A stretch of DNA of 64,000 nucleotides, from contig NZ_JAOEFD010000001.1 of the NCBI RefSeq assembly GCF_025420485.1, positions 248,001-312,000 of the forward strand, given 5' to 3'. Made by a program: the position numbers and the translations under genes. Source of the DNA: Nesterenkonia marinintestina (GTDB lineage: Bacteria; Actinomycetota; Actinomycetes; Actinomycetales; Micrococcaceae). A model generated the notes under the pieces. That model was given only the letters and a program-made list of their open reading frames with translations, had not been told where the DNA came from and did no database searches. Position 1 is the first letter of the stretch. Every line of letters starts with the position of its first letter. Below, in pieces: positions 28,175-37,067 of this stretch.

Positions 28175-30017
28175 CGGGGGCCTCCTCGTCGTCCCATTCG
28201 GGCTTGATGTTGTGGGCGACCTGGATGTCGGAGTTCGACACCCCGGCGGGGACCATTGGCCAGACCATGGAGTCGCGGGAGACCACGAAGTCCACGACGA
28301 CGGGCCGGTCGGTCACGGCCATCGCCTGGGCGATGACGTCGTCGAGGTCCTCGTCACGCTCGCAGCGCAGTCCGACGCAGCCGTAGGCCTCGGCCAGCGC
28401 CACGAAGTCGGGGATGCGCACGACGTCGGCGCCGTCGGGGGTCAGGGCGGTGTTCAGATGCGTGTGGGAGTAGCGCGAGTCGTAGAACAGCGTCTGCCAC
28501 TGTCGGACCATCCCCAGCGAGGAGTTGTTGATGACGGCGACCTTGATGGGGATCCCGTTGATCGCGCAGGTGGCCAGCTCCTGGTTGGTCATCTGGAAGC
28601 AGCCGTCGCCGTCGATGGCCCACACGGTGCGCTCGGGTGCCGCGACCTGCGCGCCCATCGCCGCGGGGACCGCGTAGCCCATCGTGCCCAGGCCGCCGGA
28701 GTTCAGCCACTGGCGCGGCCGTTCGTACTTCACGAACTGCGCGGCCCACATCTGGTGCTGGCCGACTCCGGCCGCGTACACGGCCTCCGGGCCGGCGGCG
28801 TCGCTGATCCTCTCGATGACCTTCTGCGGAGCCATCCCGCCGTCCTCCGGGGGCGTGTACCCCAGCGGATAGGTCGTCTGGAAGCGACGGATCTGACTCA
28901 TCCAGGGGTCGAGGTCCGGACGACCGTGGCGAGCGGTGCGGTCCTCCACTGCGGCGGTCAGCTCCGGAACGACCTCCTTCAGAGATCCGACGATCGGCAC
29001 GTCGGCCCGCCGATTCTTCCCGATCTCGGCGGGGTCGACGTCGGCGTGGATCACGCGGGCGCCGGGGGCGAAGGTGTCCAGCTGGCCGGTGACCCGGTCG
29101 TCGAATCGGGCGCCGAGGGTGATCAGCAGGTCCGAGCGCTGCATGGCCGCCACGGCGGCGACCGTGCCGTGCATCCCGGGCATCCCGATGTTCAGCTCGT
29201 GCGAGTCGGGGAAGGCGCCGCGGGCCATCAGCGTGGTGACCACGGGGGCGCCCACCGTCTCGGCCAGGCGGCGGAACTCGTCGAACGCTCCGGCCTTCAC
29301 CAGTCCCCCGCCGACGTAGAACACCGGCCGTCGGGACTCACCGATCAGCTTCGCCGCTTCGCGGACCTGCTTGGCGTGGCCGCGCGTGACGGGCCGGTAG
29401 CCCGGCAGGTCGACCTTTGGCGGCCAGGAGAACGTGGTCCGCGCGTTCTGAGCCGACTTGGTGACGTCGACCAGCACCGGTCCGGGACGCCCGGTGGAGG
29501 CCAGGTGGAACGCCTCGGCCATCACCCGCGGGATCTCGTCGGCGTCGGTGACGAGGTAGGAGTGCTTGGTGATCGGGGTGGTGATCCCGACGATGTCCGC
29601 CTCCTGGAAGGCGTCGGTGCCGATCACCTGGGCATTGACCTGCCCGGTGATCGCGACCATCGGCACCGAGTCCATGTGCGCGTCCGCCAGCGGCGTCACC
29701 AGGTTCGTGGCCCCCGGGCCGGAGGTGGCGAAGCAGACGCCCACCTCACCCGTGGCCATCGCGTACCCCTGGGCCGCGTGGCCGGCGCCCTGCTCATGGC
29801 GCACCAGGATGTGGTTCACCTCGGCGGAGTCCATCAGCGGGTCGTAGGTCGGCAGGATGGCTCCGCCGGGGATCCCGAACACATCGGTCACCCCGAGGGC
29901 CTCGAGGCTGCGGATGATCGACTCCGAGCCGGTCACCGGGACCGGCTCGACCGGTCGGCCGGGACCATAGATGCGCGGGGCCGCGGATGCGGTGCGGGTC
30001 GCTGCTGGGCTGCTCAT
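28161..30017 (-). CDS. ilvB: Acetolactate synthase large (catalytic) subunit
   Basis: IlvB is the TPP- and FAD-dependent enzyme that condenses pyruvate (or pyruvate with 2-oxobutyrate), the first common step of branched-chain synthesis. The 618-residue protein shows [14 protein letters not shown] and the TPP glutamate in [40 protein letters not shown]-like loops and the TPP/Mg motif [12 protein letters not shown] continuing to [12 protein letters not shown] are also seen. The pyruvate comes from Pyk, encoded at 35432-36946. About 30 N-terminal residues are Ala/Pro-rich. Expression is preceded by a 200-nt leader with a leader peptide and a terminator hairpin. Confidence 0.97.
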
Positions 30018-30084
30018 GTCATCGTTCCTGTGTGCGCTCGGCGGGCCTGCGCCCGATGCCTGTGTGGACTCGTCGTCGCCCCGG

Positions 30085-30134
30085 GACAGAGAAACCCCGA
30101 CAGAGGAGCGTCCCTGCTGGGATCTCTGCCGGGG
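30085..30134 (-). promoter_or_regulatory. Attenuator terminator in the ilvB leader
   Basis: On the minus strand an 11-bp stem (30124-30134 with 30095-30105, one G-U pair) encloses a smaller hairpin (30111-30122). It is followed by TTTCTCTGT. It lies between the leader peptide stop (30222) and the ilvB start (30017). This is the layout of ribosome-mediated attenuation known for ilvB leaders in actinobacteria. The alternative antiterminator pairing in 30135-30220 was not resolved. Confidence 0.75.
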
Positions 30135-30221
30135 TGAGCGATGTGCGTCGACTCGGTGCGACCTGGTCTCCTGCCCCTGACGACGAGCAGGCCCTGGGCC
30201 GCCCAGAGGGCTGTGATCGGA

Positions 30222-30281
30222 TCACACTCCCCCGGCGGTGAGTACGGGTACTCCTCGTAGCAGGTGACGCATGACTGTCAT
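30222..30281 (-). CDS. ilvB leader peptide (19 residues)
   Basis: This short reading frame encodes MTVMRHLLRGVPVLTAGGV and stops about 200 nt before ilvB. Seven of its 19 residues are Leu or Val (no Ile), as expected for a peptide whose translation speed senses charged tRNA-Leu and tRNA-Val. AGGA lies 4-7 nt before the first ATG. The internal ATG at 30272 (16-residue form) could instead be the start of a leaderless transcript. The peptide itself is presumed to have no other role. Combined with the downstream terminator hairpin, this is a convincing attenuation system for ilvBNC. Confidence 0.75.
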   Translation of the reverse strand: MTVMRHLLRGVPVLTAGGV

Positions 30282-30303
30282 ATTTCCTGCGAGCCGCGTC
30301 ACG

Positions 30304-30309
30304 TGTCAA
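30304..30309 (-). promoter_or_regulatory. Putative -35 element of the ilvB promoter
   Basis: A consensus TTGACA on the minus strand is followed, 17-18 bp later, by a weak AT-rich -10 (GAAATA/AAATAT, 30280-30286). The predicted transcription start falls close to the leader-peptide ATG at 30272. Confidence 0.5.
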
Positions 30310-30343
30310 CGGATGGGGTGCCCGTCTCAGGATCTGGACGGTT

Positions 30344-30369
30344 GGTGATGGTCGGTGGTGATGGTCGGT
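30344..30369. repeat. Two tandem copies of a 13-bp unit
   Basis: GGTGATGGTCGGT is repeated twice head to tail, with degenerate flanking copies, in the intergenic space between the ilvD stop and the ilvB promoter. No function is evident. Confidence 0.75.
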
Positions 30370-30383
30370 GATGATGGTGCCTA

Positions 30384-32126
30384 TCAGCCGCAGTAGGCGC
30401 CCTCCGCGGCCGAGCGCACCAGCTTGGCGTACTTGCCCAGCACTCCGGTGGTCACATAGGGGGCCATCGGCGTCCAAGACTCGCGTCGTCGGGCCAGCTC
30501 GTCCTCGTCCACGTCGAGTTCGATGCTGCGCGAGCCGATGTCCACCCGGATGGCGTCACCGTCGGCCAGGTAGGCGATGGGCCCGCCGTCGACCGCCTCC
30601 GGCGCGATGTGGCCGATGCACAGCCCCGTGGTCCCGCCGGAGAAGCGCCCGTCGGTGATGAGCAGGACGTCCTTGCCCAGGCCCGCACCCTTGATCGCCC
30701 CGGTGATGGCGAGCATCTCACGCATCCCCGGGCCGCCCTTGGGGCCCTCATAGCGGATGACGACGACGTCGCCGGCGCTGATCCTCCCCTCCTCCAGGGC
30801 CTTCAGCGCGCTCTGCTCACGGTCGAACACCCGAGCCGTGCCCTCGAAGACCTCGGCGTCGAAGCCGGCCGACTTCACCACAGCGCCCTCCGGGGCGAGC
30901 GAACCCCGCAGCACCGCGATGCCGCCGTTGTGGTGCATCGGGTCGTCCAGGGCGCGGATGATCTGACCGTCGATGTCCGGCGGGTCGACCTCGGCGAGGT
31001 TCTCGGCCACGGTGCCTCCGGTCACCGTGAGGCAGTCGCCGTGGATCAGGCCGGCGTCGAGCAGCGCCCGCATGACCACCGGCACCCCTCCGACCTTGTC
31101 CACATCAGCCATCACGTACTGACCGAAGGGCTTGAGGTCCCCCAGGTGGGGCACACGGTCCCCGATCCGGTTGAAGTCGTCCAGGCTCAGATCCACTCCG
31201 GCCTCGCGCGCGATGGCGAGCAGGTGGAGCACCGCATTGGTGGAGCCGCCGAACGCCATGGTCACCGCGATCGCGTTCTCGAAGGCCTCGCGGGTGAGGA
31301 TGTCGCGGGTGGTGATGCCGCGGCGGAGCAGCTCGACCACGGCCTGGCCGGAGCGGTGGGCGTAGTGGTCACGACGACGGTCCGCGCTGGGCGGGGCGGC
31401 CGATCCGGGCAGCGACATCCCCAGCGCCTCGGCGATGCAGGCCATGGTGTTGGCCGTGTACATCCCTCCGCAGGCGCCCTCACCGGGGCAGATCGCCCGC
31501 TCGATGACGTCGAGGTCCTCTTCACTCATCGTGCCCCGTGCGCAGGCGCCCACACCCTCGAAGGCGTCGATGAGGGTGACCTCCTTCTCCGACCCGTCGG
31601 CGAACCGTGCGACGCCGGGCATGATCGATCCGGCGTAGAGGAACACGGAGGAGAGGTCGAGCCGCGCCGCGGCCATGAGCATGCCGGGCAGGGACTTGTC
31701 GCAACCGGCCAGCAGGATGGAGCCGTCGAGGCGCTCGGCCTGCATCACCGTCTCGACCGAGTCGGCGATCACTTCGCGCGAGACCAGCGAGTAGTGCATG
31801 CCCTCGTGACCCATGGAGATCCCGTCGGAGACGGAGATCGTGCCGAACTCCAACGGGTAGCCGCCTCCGGCGTGCACGCCCTCCTTCGTCGCCCGCGCCA
31901 GCCGGTCGAGGGACAGGTTGCAGGGCGTGATCTCGTTCCACGAGCTCGCGATGCCGATCTGCGCCTTGGCGAAGTCCTCGTCGCCCATTCCTACGGCGCG
32001 CAGCATGCCGCGGGCGGGAGCACGGGTGTAGCCGTCTGTGACCTGCCAGCTGCGCGGCTTCTCCGCAGTGGACGGGCCGGTCACGGCCTGGGGCGGGGTA
32101 CGGTCCTCAGGGGTGCGCTGTGCCAT
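30384..32126 (-). CDS. ilvD: Dihydroxy-acid dehydratase
   Basis: IlvD dehydrates dihydroxy-isovalerate and dihydroxy-methylvalerate, between IlvC and IlvE. The 580-residue iron-sulfur enzyme has the cluster cysteines in [17 protein letters not shown] and [33 protein letters not shown] and the C-terminal substrate region are also present. Its start lies 20 nt inside the 3' end of the EamA transporter gene, and a TAGAAT box 6 nt before the ATG suggests an independent leaderless transcript. It precedes ilvB on the same strand, but 366 nt of leader region separate the two coding regions. Confidence 0.97.
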   Translation of the reverse strand: MAQRTPEDRTPPQAVTGPSTAEKPRSWQVTDGYTRAPARGMLRAVGMGDEDFAKAQIGIASSWNEITPCNLSLDRLARATKEGVHAGGGYPLEFGTISVSDGISMGHEGMHYSLVSREVIADSVETVMQAERLDGSILLAGCDKSLPGMLMAAARLDLSSVFLYAGSIMPGVARFADGSEKEVTLIDAFEGVGACARGTMSEEDLDVIERAICPGEGACGGMYTANTMACIAEALGMSLPGSAAPPSADRRRDHYAHRSGQAVVELLRRGITTRDILTREAFENAIAVTMAFGGSTNAVLHLLAIAREAGVDLSLDDFNRIGDRVPHLGDLKPFGQYVMADVDKVGGVPVVMRALLDAGLIHGDCLTVTGGTVAENLAEVDPPDIDGQIIRALDDPMHHNGGIAVLRGSLAPEGAVVKSAGFDAEVFEGTARVFDREQSALKALEEGRISAGDVVVIRYEGPKGGPGMREMLAITGAIKGAGLGKDVLLITDGRFSGGTTGLCIGHIAPEAVDGGPIAYLADGDAIRVDIGSRSIELDVDEDELARRRESWTPMAPYVTTGVLGKYAKLVRSAAEGAYCG

Positions 32127-33087
32127 GGCCAGATTCTATGCCGGTGTCAGCCTGCGCGGGGGCCCGACCACGGGGCGTCTCGGATTGTGACACCGGCCTC
32201 AGACGTCGAAGACTGTTCGGACCATGAGGACGCCCGTTGGCCCAGAGCACTCCGCCCACGACGAGCACCCCGCCGAGCACCTCCCAGCCGGTGGGCCGTT
32301 CCCCCAGCACCGCCCAGGCCGTGAGGATCCCGACCACGGGAACCAGCATGGAGAACGGGGCCACCGTGCCGGCCGGATGGCGGCCCATGAGCCAGACCCA
32401 GACGGCGGAGCCGACGAGGGTGCCCAGCACCACCGTGTACGCCAGGCCGGCCCAGGCCGGGATCGCCGCAGCCGTCAGCGACGTCGTCAGAGCCTCACGG
32501 ATCGTGGCCGGGCCCTCAATCGTGAGGGACAGCGCCAGCATGGGCAGCGGCGGGACGACCGACATCCACAGCACCAGGTGCATGGGGCGCGCGGCGCGGG
32601 CCTGACGCGACGCGAGGTTGCCCAGCGCCCAGCCGAACCCGCCGAGGACGACCAGCAGGAACGGGCCCCAACCGTCCAGGCCTCCGCGGGAGACTCCCAC
32701 GACGGCCAGGCCCGCTGCGGCGACGCCGACACCGATCCCACGACGCGGAGTGAGGGACTCCCTCAGCAGCAGCGCTCCGAGCAGCACGGTGAACGGCGCC
32801 GAAGACTGCAGCACCAACGACGCCAGGCCTGTGGGGAAACCCGCCGCCATCCCCAGATAGAGACCGAAGAACTGCAGGGTCCCGAAACCGAGCCCGTAAC
32901 CGATCAGGAACCGCATCGGGACCTGCGGCCTCGGCACCAGCAGCAGCGCCGGCAGAGCCATCACGGCGAAGCGCACGGCGACGAGGAACATCGGTGGGAA
33001 GTGCTCCAACGACAGGTGGATGGCCAGGAAGTTCACTCCCCAGAGGACCGCCACGCAGAGGGCGAGGATGACATGACGTGCGGGCAT
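32107..33087 (-). CDS. EamA/DMT-family transporter
   Basis: This 326-residue integral membrane protein has two EamA repeats with about ten hydrophobic helices, starting [23 protein letters not shown]. It is of the drug/metabolite transporter (RhaT/YdcZ-like) type, with LWGVNF and [13 protein letters not shown] typical of helices 1 and 4. Members export amino acids or metabolites; the substrate here is unknown. The C-terminus has a hydrophilic extension of about 35 residues that overlaps the ilvD start by 20 nt. It is divergent from a LysR-type regulator, its likely controller. The leaderless-type -10 box and a palindrome lie between them. Confidence 0.88.
   Translation of the reverse strand: MPARHVILALCVAVLWGVNFLAIHLSLEHFPPMFLVAVRFAVMALPALLLVPRPQVPMRFLIGYGLGFGTLQFFGLYLGMAAGFPTGLASLVLQSSAPFTVLLGALLLRESLTPRRGIGVGVAAAGLAVVGVSRGGLDGWGPFLLVVLGGFGWALGNLASRQARAARPMHLVLWMSVVPPLPMLALSLTIEGPATIREALTTSLTAAAIPAWAGLAYTVVLGTLVGSAVWVWLMGRHPAGTVAPFSMLVPVVGILTAWAVLGERPTGWEVLGGVLVVGGVLWANGRPHGPNSLRRLRPVSQSETPRGRAPAQADTGIESGHGTAHP
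32133..32138 (-). promoter_or_regulatory. Putative -10 box of ilvD (leaderless)
   Basis: TAGAAT ends 6 nt before the ilvD ATG at 32126. It sits inside the coding region of the upstream EamA gene, so ilvD can be transcribed independently of that gene. Confidence 0.55.
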
Positions 33088-33093
33088 GCGATC

Positions 33094-33099
33094 AGCCTA
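33094..33099 (-). promoter_or_regulatory. Putative -10 box of the eamA gene (leaderless)
   Basis: TAGGCT on the minus strand ends 6 nt before the ATG at 33087 and fits TANNNT. The palindrome at 33109-33126 lies 9 bp upstream of it, where a regulator could affect polymerase binding. Confidence 0.5.
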
Positions 33100-33108
33100 G
33101 GAAGGACC

Positions 33109-33126
33109 TCACTGAAGGACCAGTGA
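33109..33126. promoter_or_regulatory. Palindrome between eamA and lysR, probable regulator site
   Basis: TCACTG and CAGTGA form a perfect 6-bp inverted repeat with a 6-bp spacer. The flanks also contain a direct repeat of GAAGGACC at 33101 and 33114. It lies in the 70-bp divergent promoter region, the classic position of a LysR-type operator. Confidence 0.5.
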
Positions 33127-33157
33127 CTTCTCCTACACCATCTGTGAAGCTGGACTG

Positions 33158-34363
33158 ATGAATCAGTCCTCCGGCCGTCTGCGGATGGCCCACCTCGAGC
33201 TGCTGCGGGAGATCGCCGCGCGCGGCACGCTGGCCTCCGTGGCCGAGGCGACCCACCGTTCCCCCTCGGCGGTCTCGCAGCAGGTCCGCGCGGCTGAGCG
33301 TCAACTCGGTGTGCGTCTGGTCGAGCCGGCATCACGCAGCGTCCGTCTGACCCCGGAGGGCGAGCTGCTGGCCCGGGGCGCCGTGGAGATCGGCGAACGG
33401 TTGGCGGCCCTGAGCGCGACGCTGGACGCCGCACGCGGGGAGCCCGCGGGAGAGGTGAGCATCGGCACGCTGCCCAGCGCAGGCCAGGCTCTGCTGCCGG
33501 GACTGCTCCGTCGCACAGAGGGCGGCGAGCTGGCCCTCAGCCTCGACGACTTCGATCTGGCTGAGGACGACTTCGCCGTGCGAGCCCACGACGTCGACGT
33601 CGTACTGGCGCACAGCGCCGACCCGCAGGTCCCCCGGGGGACGGAGGGACTGGTGGTGACACCGATCGTCGTCGAACCGCTGGTGGCCGCCGTGCCCCGG
33701 AACCACCCGGTCGCCGTCTGCGAATCCCTCGGCCCCGAAGCGGCGGGCGAGGTGCCGTGGATCGGTGTCCCTGAGGGATACCCCTTCGACGGCGTCCTGA
33801 TCGCGATGGAGAACACTCTCGGTCGATCGCTGGATCGCCGGATCCGGCTGCGCGACAATCGGCTGGTCGAAAGCCTGGTCGGCGCCGGCATGGGCGCCGC
33901 TCTGCTCCCGAAGTTCACCACCGCTCCGACCCCATCGATGGTGCTCCGACCGGTCACGGGCGTGCGGGCGGTGCGGACGATCGTGGCCTTGAGCAGACCG
34001 GAGCGTCACGCGCGGCTGGCTGTGGGCGCGGTGACACGCATGCTGGTCGAATCTGGGCGGGACCTGAACCGTCCGCGGGGGGAGATCCGCTGCGGGCACC
34101 ACACAGGCCCCACCGATGTGCTCACCATCCGGTTCCACTGCTGCGGCGCATGGTATCCGTGCCTGCACTGCCATGCGGACCACGAGTCGCATGCGATCGA
34201 AGCGTGGCCCAGGACCATGCATCGGGCGATCGCCCTGATGTGCCGGGTCTGTGATCGTCGGTTCAGCATCGAGGAGTATCTCGGCACACCGGAGTGCCGG
34301 GGGTGCGGTGCGACGTTCAATCCGGGGTGCGAGGCCCATCATCCGACCTACTTCGAGATGTGA
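33158..34363 (+). CDS. LysR-type regulator with C-terminal CHY zinc finger
   Basis: Residues 1-65 form the LysR winged helix-turn-helix (LELLREIAARGTLASVAEATHRSPSAVSQQVRAAERQLG). Residues about 95-295 form a periplasmic-binding-protein-like effector domain ending in the usual LSRPERHARLAVGAV. Without a stop the frame continues into about 95 residues with the pattern of a CHY zinc finger. Cysteines and histidines are at 312, 314/315, 328, 329, 335, 338, 339, 362, 365, 380, 383, 391 and 394/395, with FHCCGAWYPC and FNPGCEAHHPTYFE. CHY fingers bind several zinc ions and are usually stand-alone proteins. A run of six G at 34077-34082 lies exactly at the junction, so a sequence error fusing two genes cannot be excluded. 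Divergent eamA is the likely target. Confidence 0.85.
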   Translation: MNQSSGRLRMAHLELLREIAARGTLASVAEATHRSPSAVSQQVRAAERQLGVRLVEPASRSVRLTPEGELLARGAVEIGERLAALSATLDAARGEPAGEVSIGTLPSAGQALLPGLLRRTEGGELALSLDDFDLAEDDFAVRAHDVDVVLAHSADPQVPRGTEGLVVTPIVVEPLVAAVPRNHPVAVCESLGPEAAGEVPWIGVPEGYPFDGVLIAMENTLGRSLDRRIRLRDNRLVESLVGAGMGAALLPKFTTAPTPSMVLRPVTGVRAVRTIVALSRPERHARLAVGAVTRMLVESGRDLNRPRGEIRCGHHTGPTDVLTIRFHCCGAWYPCLHCHADHESHAIEAWPRTMHRAIALMCRVCDRRFSIEEYLGTPECRGCGATFNPGCEAHHPTYFEM

Positions 34364-34403
34364 GCGTCACGCCGAAGGGACCCGCGGCCTACAGGTCTCG
34401 CCG

Positions 34404-35027
34404 TCAGGACATCTGGTCGACGACGGTCTCGGCGACCTCGCGCATCGACAGACGCCGGTCCATCGACGTCTTCTGGATCCAGCGGAACGCCTCCGGCTCC
34501 GAGAGTCCCATCTTGGAGGTCAGCAGCGACTTCGCCCGTTCGACGAGCTTTCGGGTCTCGAACTTCTCGGCCAGCGAGCTGACCTCATCCTCCAGCGCCC
34601 GGATCTCGTCGAAGCGGGCGGCCGCGACCTCGATCGCGGGGATGAGGTCGTTCTCGGAGAACGGCTTCACCACATAGGCCATGGCCCCGGCCTCGCGAGC
34701 CGACTCGACGAGGTCCCGCTGGGAGAAGGCGGTGAGCATGACCACCGGTGCGATGCGCTCCTCGGCGATCTCCCGGGCCGCGGTGATCCCGTCCTTGACG
34801 GGCATCTTCACGTCCATCACGACCAGGTCGGGGCGGTGCTCGGCGGCCAGCTCCACGGCACGTTCGCCGTTCTCCGCCTCGCCGACCACCTCGTAGCCGG
34901 CCCCGGTGAGGATCTCGACGATGTCGAGGCGGATGAGCGTCTCATCCTCCGCGACGACGACCCGCCGACGCGTCCCGCCCTCGTCGTCGACGCCGACGGG
35001 CTCGACCGACTGCTGCTCTTCGCTCAC
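34404..35027 (-). CDS. pdtaR: ANTAR-domain response regulator, PdtaR-like
   Basis: This is a transcription antitermination regulator. The 207-residue protein has a receiver domain (residues about 21-140) with the acidic pair in AEDE, phospho-acceptor Asp72 in VMDVKMP and conserved Lys121 in VVKPFSE. A C-terminal ANTAR RNA-binding domain (about 145-205) shows ERAKSLLTSKMGLSEPEAFRWIQK. Size and sequence match mycobacterial Rv1626 (PdtaR), which is activated by the histidine kinase PdtaS. The kinase is not encoded in this window. The GTG at 35027 is chosen because GAGGAG lies directly upstream. It converges with the LysR gene. Confidence 0.92.
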   Translation of the reverse strand: MSEEQQSVEPVGVDDEGGTRRRVVVAEDETLIRLDIVEILTGAGYEVVGEAENGERAVELAAEHRPDLVVMDVKMPVKDGITAAREIAEERIAPVVMLTAFSQRDLVESAREAGAMAYVVKPFSENDLIPAIEVAAARFDEIRALEDEVSSLAEKFETRKLVERAKSLLTSKMGLSEPEAFRWIQKTSMDRRLSMREVAETVVDQMS

Positions 35028-35127
35028 GATTCTCCTCGGGATTCGGACGGTCTCGGCACCGGCTTCGGGGCGACCGGTCGGATACGGCCTCCAGCCTATC
35101 GGGCGGTATGCTGTGGGGGCATTCTGC

Positions 35128-35208
35128 GCCCGAATGGCGGAATCGGTAGACGCGCCGCACTCAAAATGCGGTACCTCAGGTGTGTGGGTTCGAGTCCCAC
35201 TTCGGGCA
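35128..35208 (+). tRNA. tRNA-Leu (CAA anticodon)
   Basis: The 81-nt class II tRNA has acceptor stem GCCCGAA/TTCGGGC and D-arm GGCGGAATCGGTAGACGC. The anticodon loop CTCAAAA carries CAA, and the variable arm is short. A TATGCT hexamer at 35107-35112 is a plausible -10 element. It is the only stable RNA gene on the plus strand here. Confidence 0.93.
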
Positions 35209-35244
35209 CCGCAGGGCCGTGGACGGCCACCTCCACGCACGACG

Positions 35245-35279
35245 CCGCCCCCACTGCCTCGACGAGGTGGTGGGGGCGG
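35245..35279 (+). terminator. Hairpin downstream of tRNA-Leu
   Basis: Perfect 10-bp arms (CCGCCCCCAC and its complement at 35270-35279) enclose a nested 4-bp CCTC/GAGG hairpin. It begins 37 nt after the tRNA. It lacks a U-tract but is the only strong structure before the convergent pyk gene. The rest of 35280-35431 holds no gene; it contains a separated inverted repeat of ACCGTTCGGT (35335 and 35405) of unknown meaning. Confidence 0.6.
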
Positions 35280-35431
35280 ATCACTCAGTGCGCGGCCGGT
35301 CTCACCCGATGCCCGTTCGGAGTCACCGGGGACCGCACCGTTCGGTTCGCACAGAAAAAGCCTAGTCAGCCGGTCATCGAATGGCCAGGGCCGCCGACCA
35401 TCCGATACCGAACGGTGACCTGCGTCTCAGC

Positions 35432-36946
35432 TCAGGCGCTGCCGGCCGAGGGTGCCGGCCACGGACGGATGGGTTCGCGGCGGTGCGACGGGAGCCCCTC
35501 CTCCGATCCGACGGCGGCCACGTCGGGGGTCGCCGCCGCGTCACCGATCCGGTGCACCTTCACCATGTTCGTGGTGCCGGCCTGACCGGGGGGCGAACCG
35601 GCGGCGATCACCACCAGGTCGTCGGGCTGGGCCACACCCTCCTCCAGCAGCAGCTTGTCCACCTGCGCGGTCATCTTGTCCGTGTGGGAGGCGAACTCCA
35701 CCCACCTCGGCTGCACGCCCCAGCTCAGGCACATGATGTTGTGGGTGTGCTCGACGTGGGTGAACGCGAAGATGGGCTGACGCGGCCGCAGACGGGACAG
35801 GCGCCGGGCCGAATCCCCGGAGCGGGTGAAGGTGGCCAGGTAGTCGATGCTCAGCTGGTCGGCCATCTGTGCGGCGGCACGGGTGATCGCCCCGCCGCGC
35901 GTCCTGGGCGTCGACCCCAGCGGCGGGATCTCCGCCAGGCTGCGACGCTCCGTGGCGTGGATGATCTTCGCCATCGTCTCGACGGCCTCGACCGGGTACT
36001 CCCCCACGGAGGTCTCTCCGGAGAGCATCACCGCGTCCGCGCCGTCGAGCACGGCGTTCGCGCAGTCCGAGGCCTCGGCGCGGGTCGGCCGCGGGTTCTC
36101 GATCATCGACTCCAGGACCTGCGTCGCGACGATGACCGGCTTCGCCCAGCGTCGAGCCAGCCGCACCGCCTGCTTCTGCACGACGGGGACCTCCTCGAGC
36201 GGAAGCTCCACGCCCAGGTCGCCGCGGGCGACCATCACCGCGTCGAAGGCGTCGACGACGTCCTGCAGCGCCTCGACGGCCTGCGGCTTCTCCACCTTCG
36301 CGATGACCGGGACGTAGCGCCCCTCCTCCTCCATCACACGGTGCACGGTTTCGATGTCGGCGGCGTCGCGGACGAAGGACAGGGCGATCATGTCGAACCC
36401 GGTGCGCAGCGCCCAGCGCAGATCCTCCTCGTCCTTCTCGCTCAGAGCGGGGACCGAGACGGCCACCCCGGGGAGGTTGATGCCCTTGTTGTTCGAGACC
36501 GTGCCGGCGACCTCCACCTCGGTGATGACTTCGGTGTCGGTGACCTCCACGGCGCGCAGGCTGACCTTGCCGTCGTCGATGAGCAGCGTGTCGCCGGGTG
36601 AGACGTCCCCGGGCAGGCCCCGGAACGTGGTGGAGCAGCGGTCCTTCGTGCCCTCCACATCCTCGACGGTGATGGTGAAGCGGTCACCGACCTCCAGGTC
36701 GTGGGCCCCCTCGGCGAACCGTCCCAGTCGGATCTTCGGACCCTGCAGATCGGCGAAGATCGCGACGGCCTGACGCAGATCGCGGGAGACCTCGCGGACG
36801 GTGCGGTAGGTCTCGGCGTGGACCTCGTGGTCCCCGTGGCTCATGTTGACCCGGGCGACGTCGACACCCGCCCCGATGAGCTCCCGGGTCTTCTCGTAGC
36901 CGGCCGTGGACGGGCCGAATGTGGCAACGATCTTCGCGTGTCTCAT
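35432..36946 (-). CDS. pyk: Pyruvate kinase
   Basis: Pyk converts PEP and ADP to pyruvate and ATP, supplying pyruvate for the acetolactate synthase encoded upstream. The 504-residue protein begins MRHAKIVATFGPST. It has the ADP/K+ site NMSHGDHE, DLQGPKIRLG, the catalytic lysine region VIAKVEKPQAVEAL and MVARGDLGVELPLE. ATQVLESMIENPRPTRAE is diagnostic, and a C-terminal domain follows. About 30 residues extend beyond the usual end. In mycobacteria pykA lies a few genes from lgt and pdtaR, and the same neighbourhood is seen here with gltBD in between. Confidence 0.97.
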   Translation of the reverse strand: MRHAKIVATFGPSTAGYEKTRELIGAGVDVARVNMSHGDHEVHAETYRTVREVSRDLRQAVAIFADLQGPKIRLGRFAEGAHDLEVGDRFTITVEDVEGTKDRCSTTFRGLPGDVSPGDTLLIDDGKVSLRAVEVTDTEVITEVEVAGTVSNNKGINLPGVAVSVPALSEKDEEDLRWALRTGFDMIALSFVRDAADIETVHRVMEEEGRYVPVIAKVEKPQAVEALQDVVDAFDAVMVARGDLGVELPLEEVPVVQKQAVRLARRWAKPVIVATQVLESMIENPRPTRAEASDCANAVLDGADAVMLSGETSVGEYPVEAVETMAKIIHATERRSLAEIPPLGSTPRTRGGAITRAAAQMADQLSIDYLATFTRSGDSARRLSRLRPRQPIFAFTHVEHTHNIMCLSWGVQPRWVEFASHTDKMTAQVDKLLLEEGVAQPDDLVVIAAGSPPGQAGTTNMVKVHRIGDAAATPDVAAVGSEEGLPSHRREPIRPWPAPSAGSA

Positions 36947-36978
36947 GACTCACCCTCGTCGTTCGGAATCTGCGGATC

Positions 36979-37005
36979 ATCGTAGGAAGCGCATGATCGG
37001 ATCAA
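36979..37005 (-). promoter_or_regulatory. Putative pyk promoter
   Basis: On the minus strand TTGATC (37000-37005) and TACGAT (36979-36984) are separated by 15 bp, followed by a leader of about 30 nt before the ATG. The spacing is short, so the -35 assignment is uncertain. Confidence 0.4.
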
Positions 37006-37067
37006 CCCTGGCACGACACTGGGCCAGCTGGTACGTCACGAGCCTATCGCAGAAGCCCGGCCCAGGA

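Noticed and set aside
35335-35414. Separated inverted repeat ACCGTTCGGT / ACCGAACGGT near tRNA-Leu, considered as an attachment site or the pyk terminator
   Set aside because: The 10-bp motif is itself nearly self-complementary, the copies are about 60 bp apart, and there is no integrase gene or tRNA-end duplication. The evidence is too weak for a functional call.
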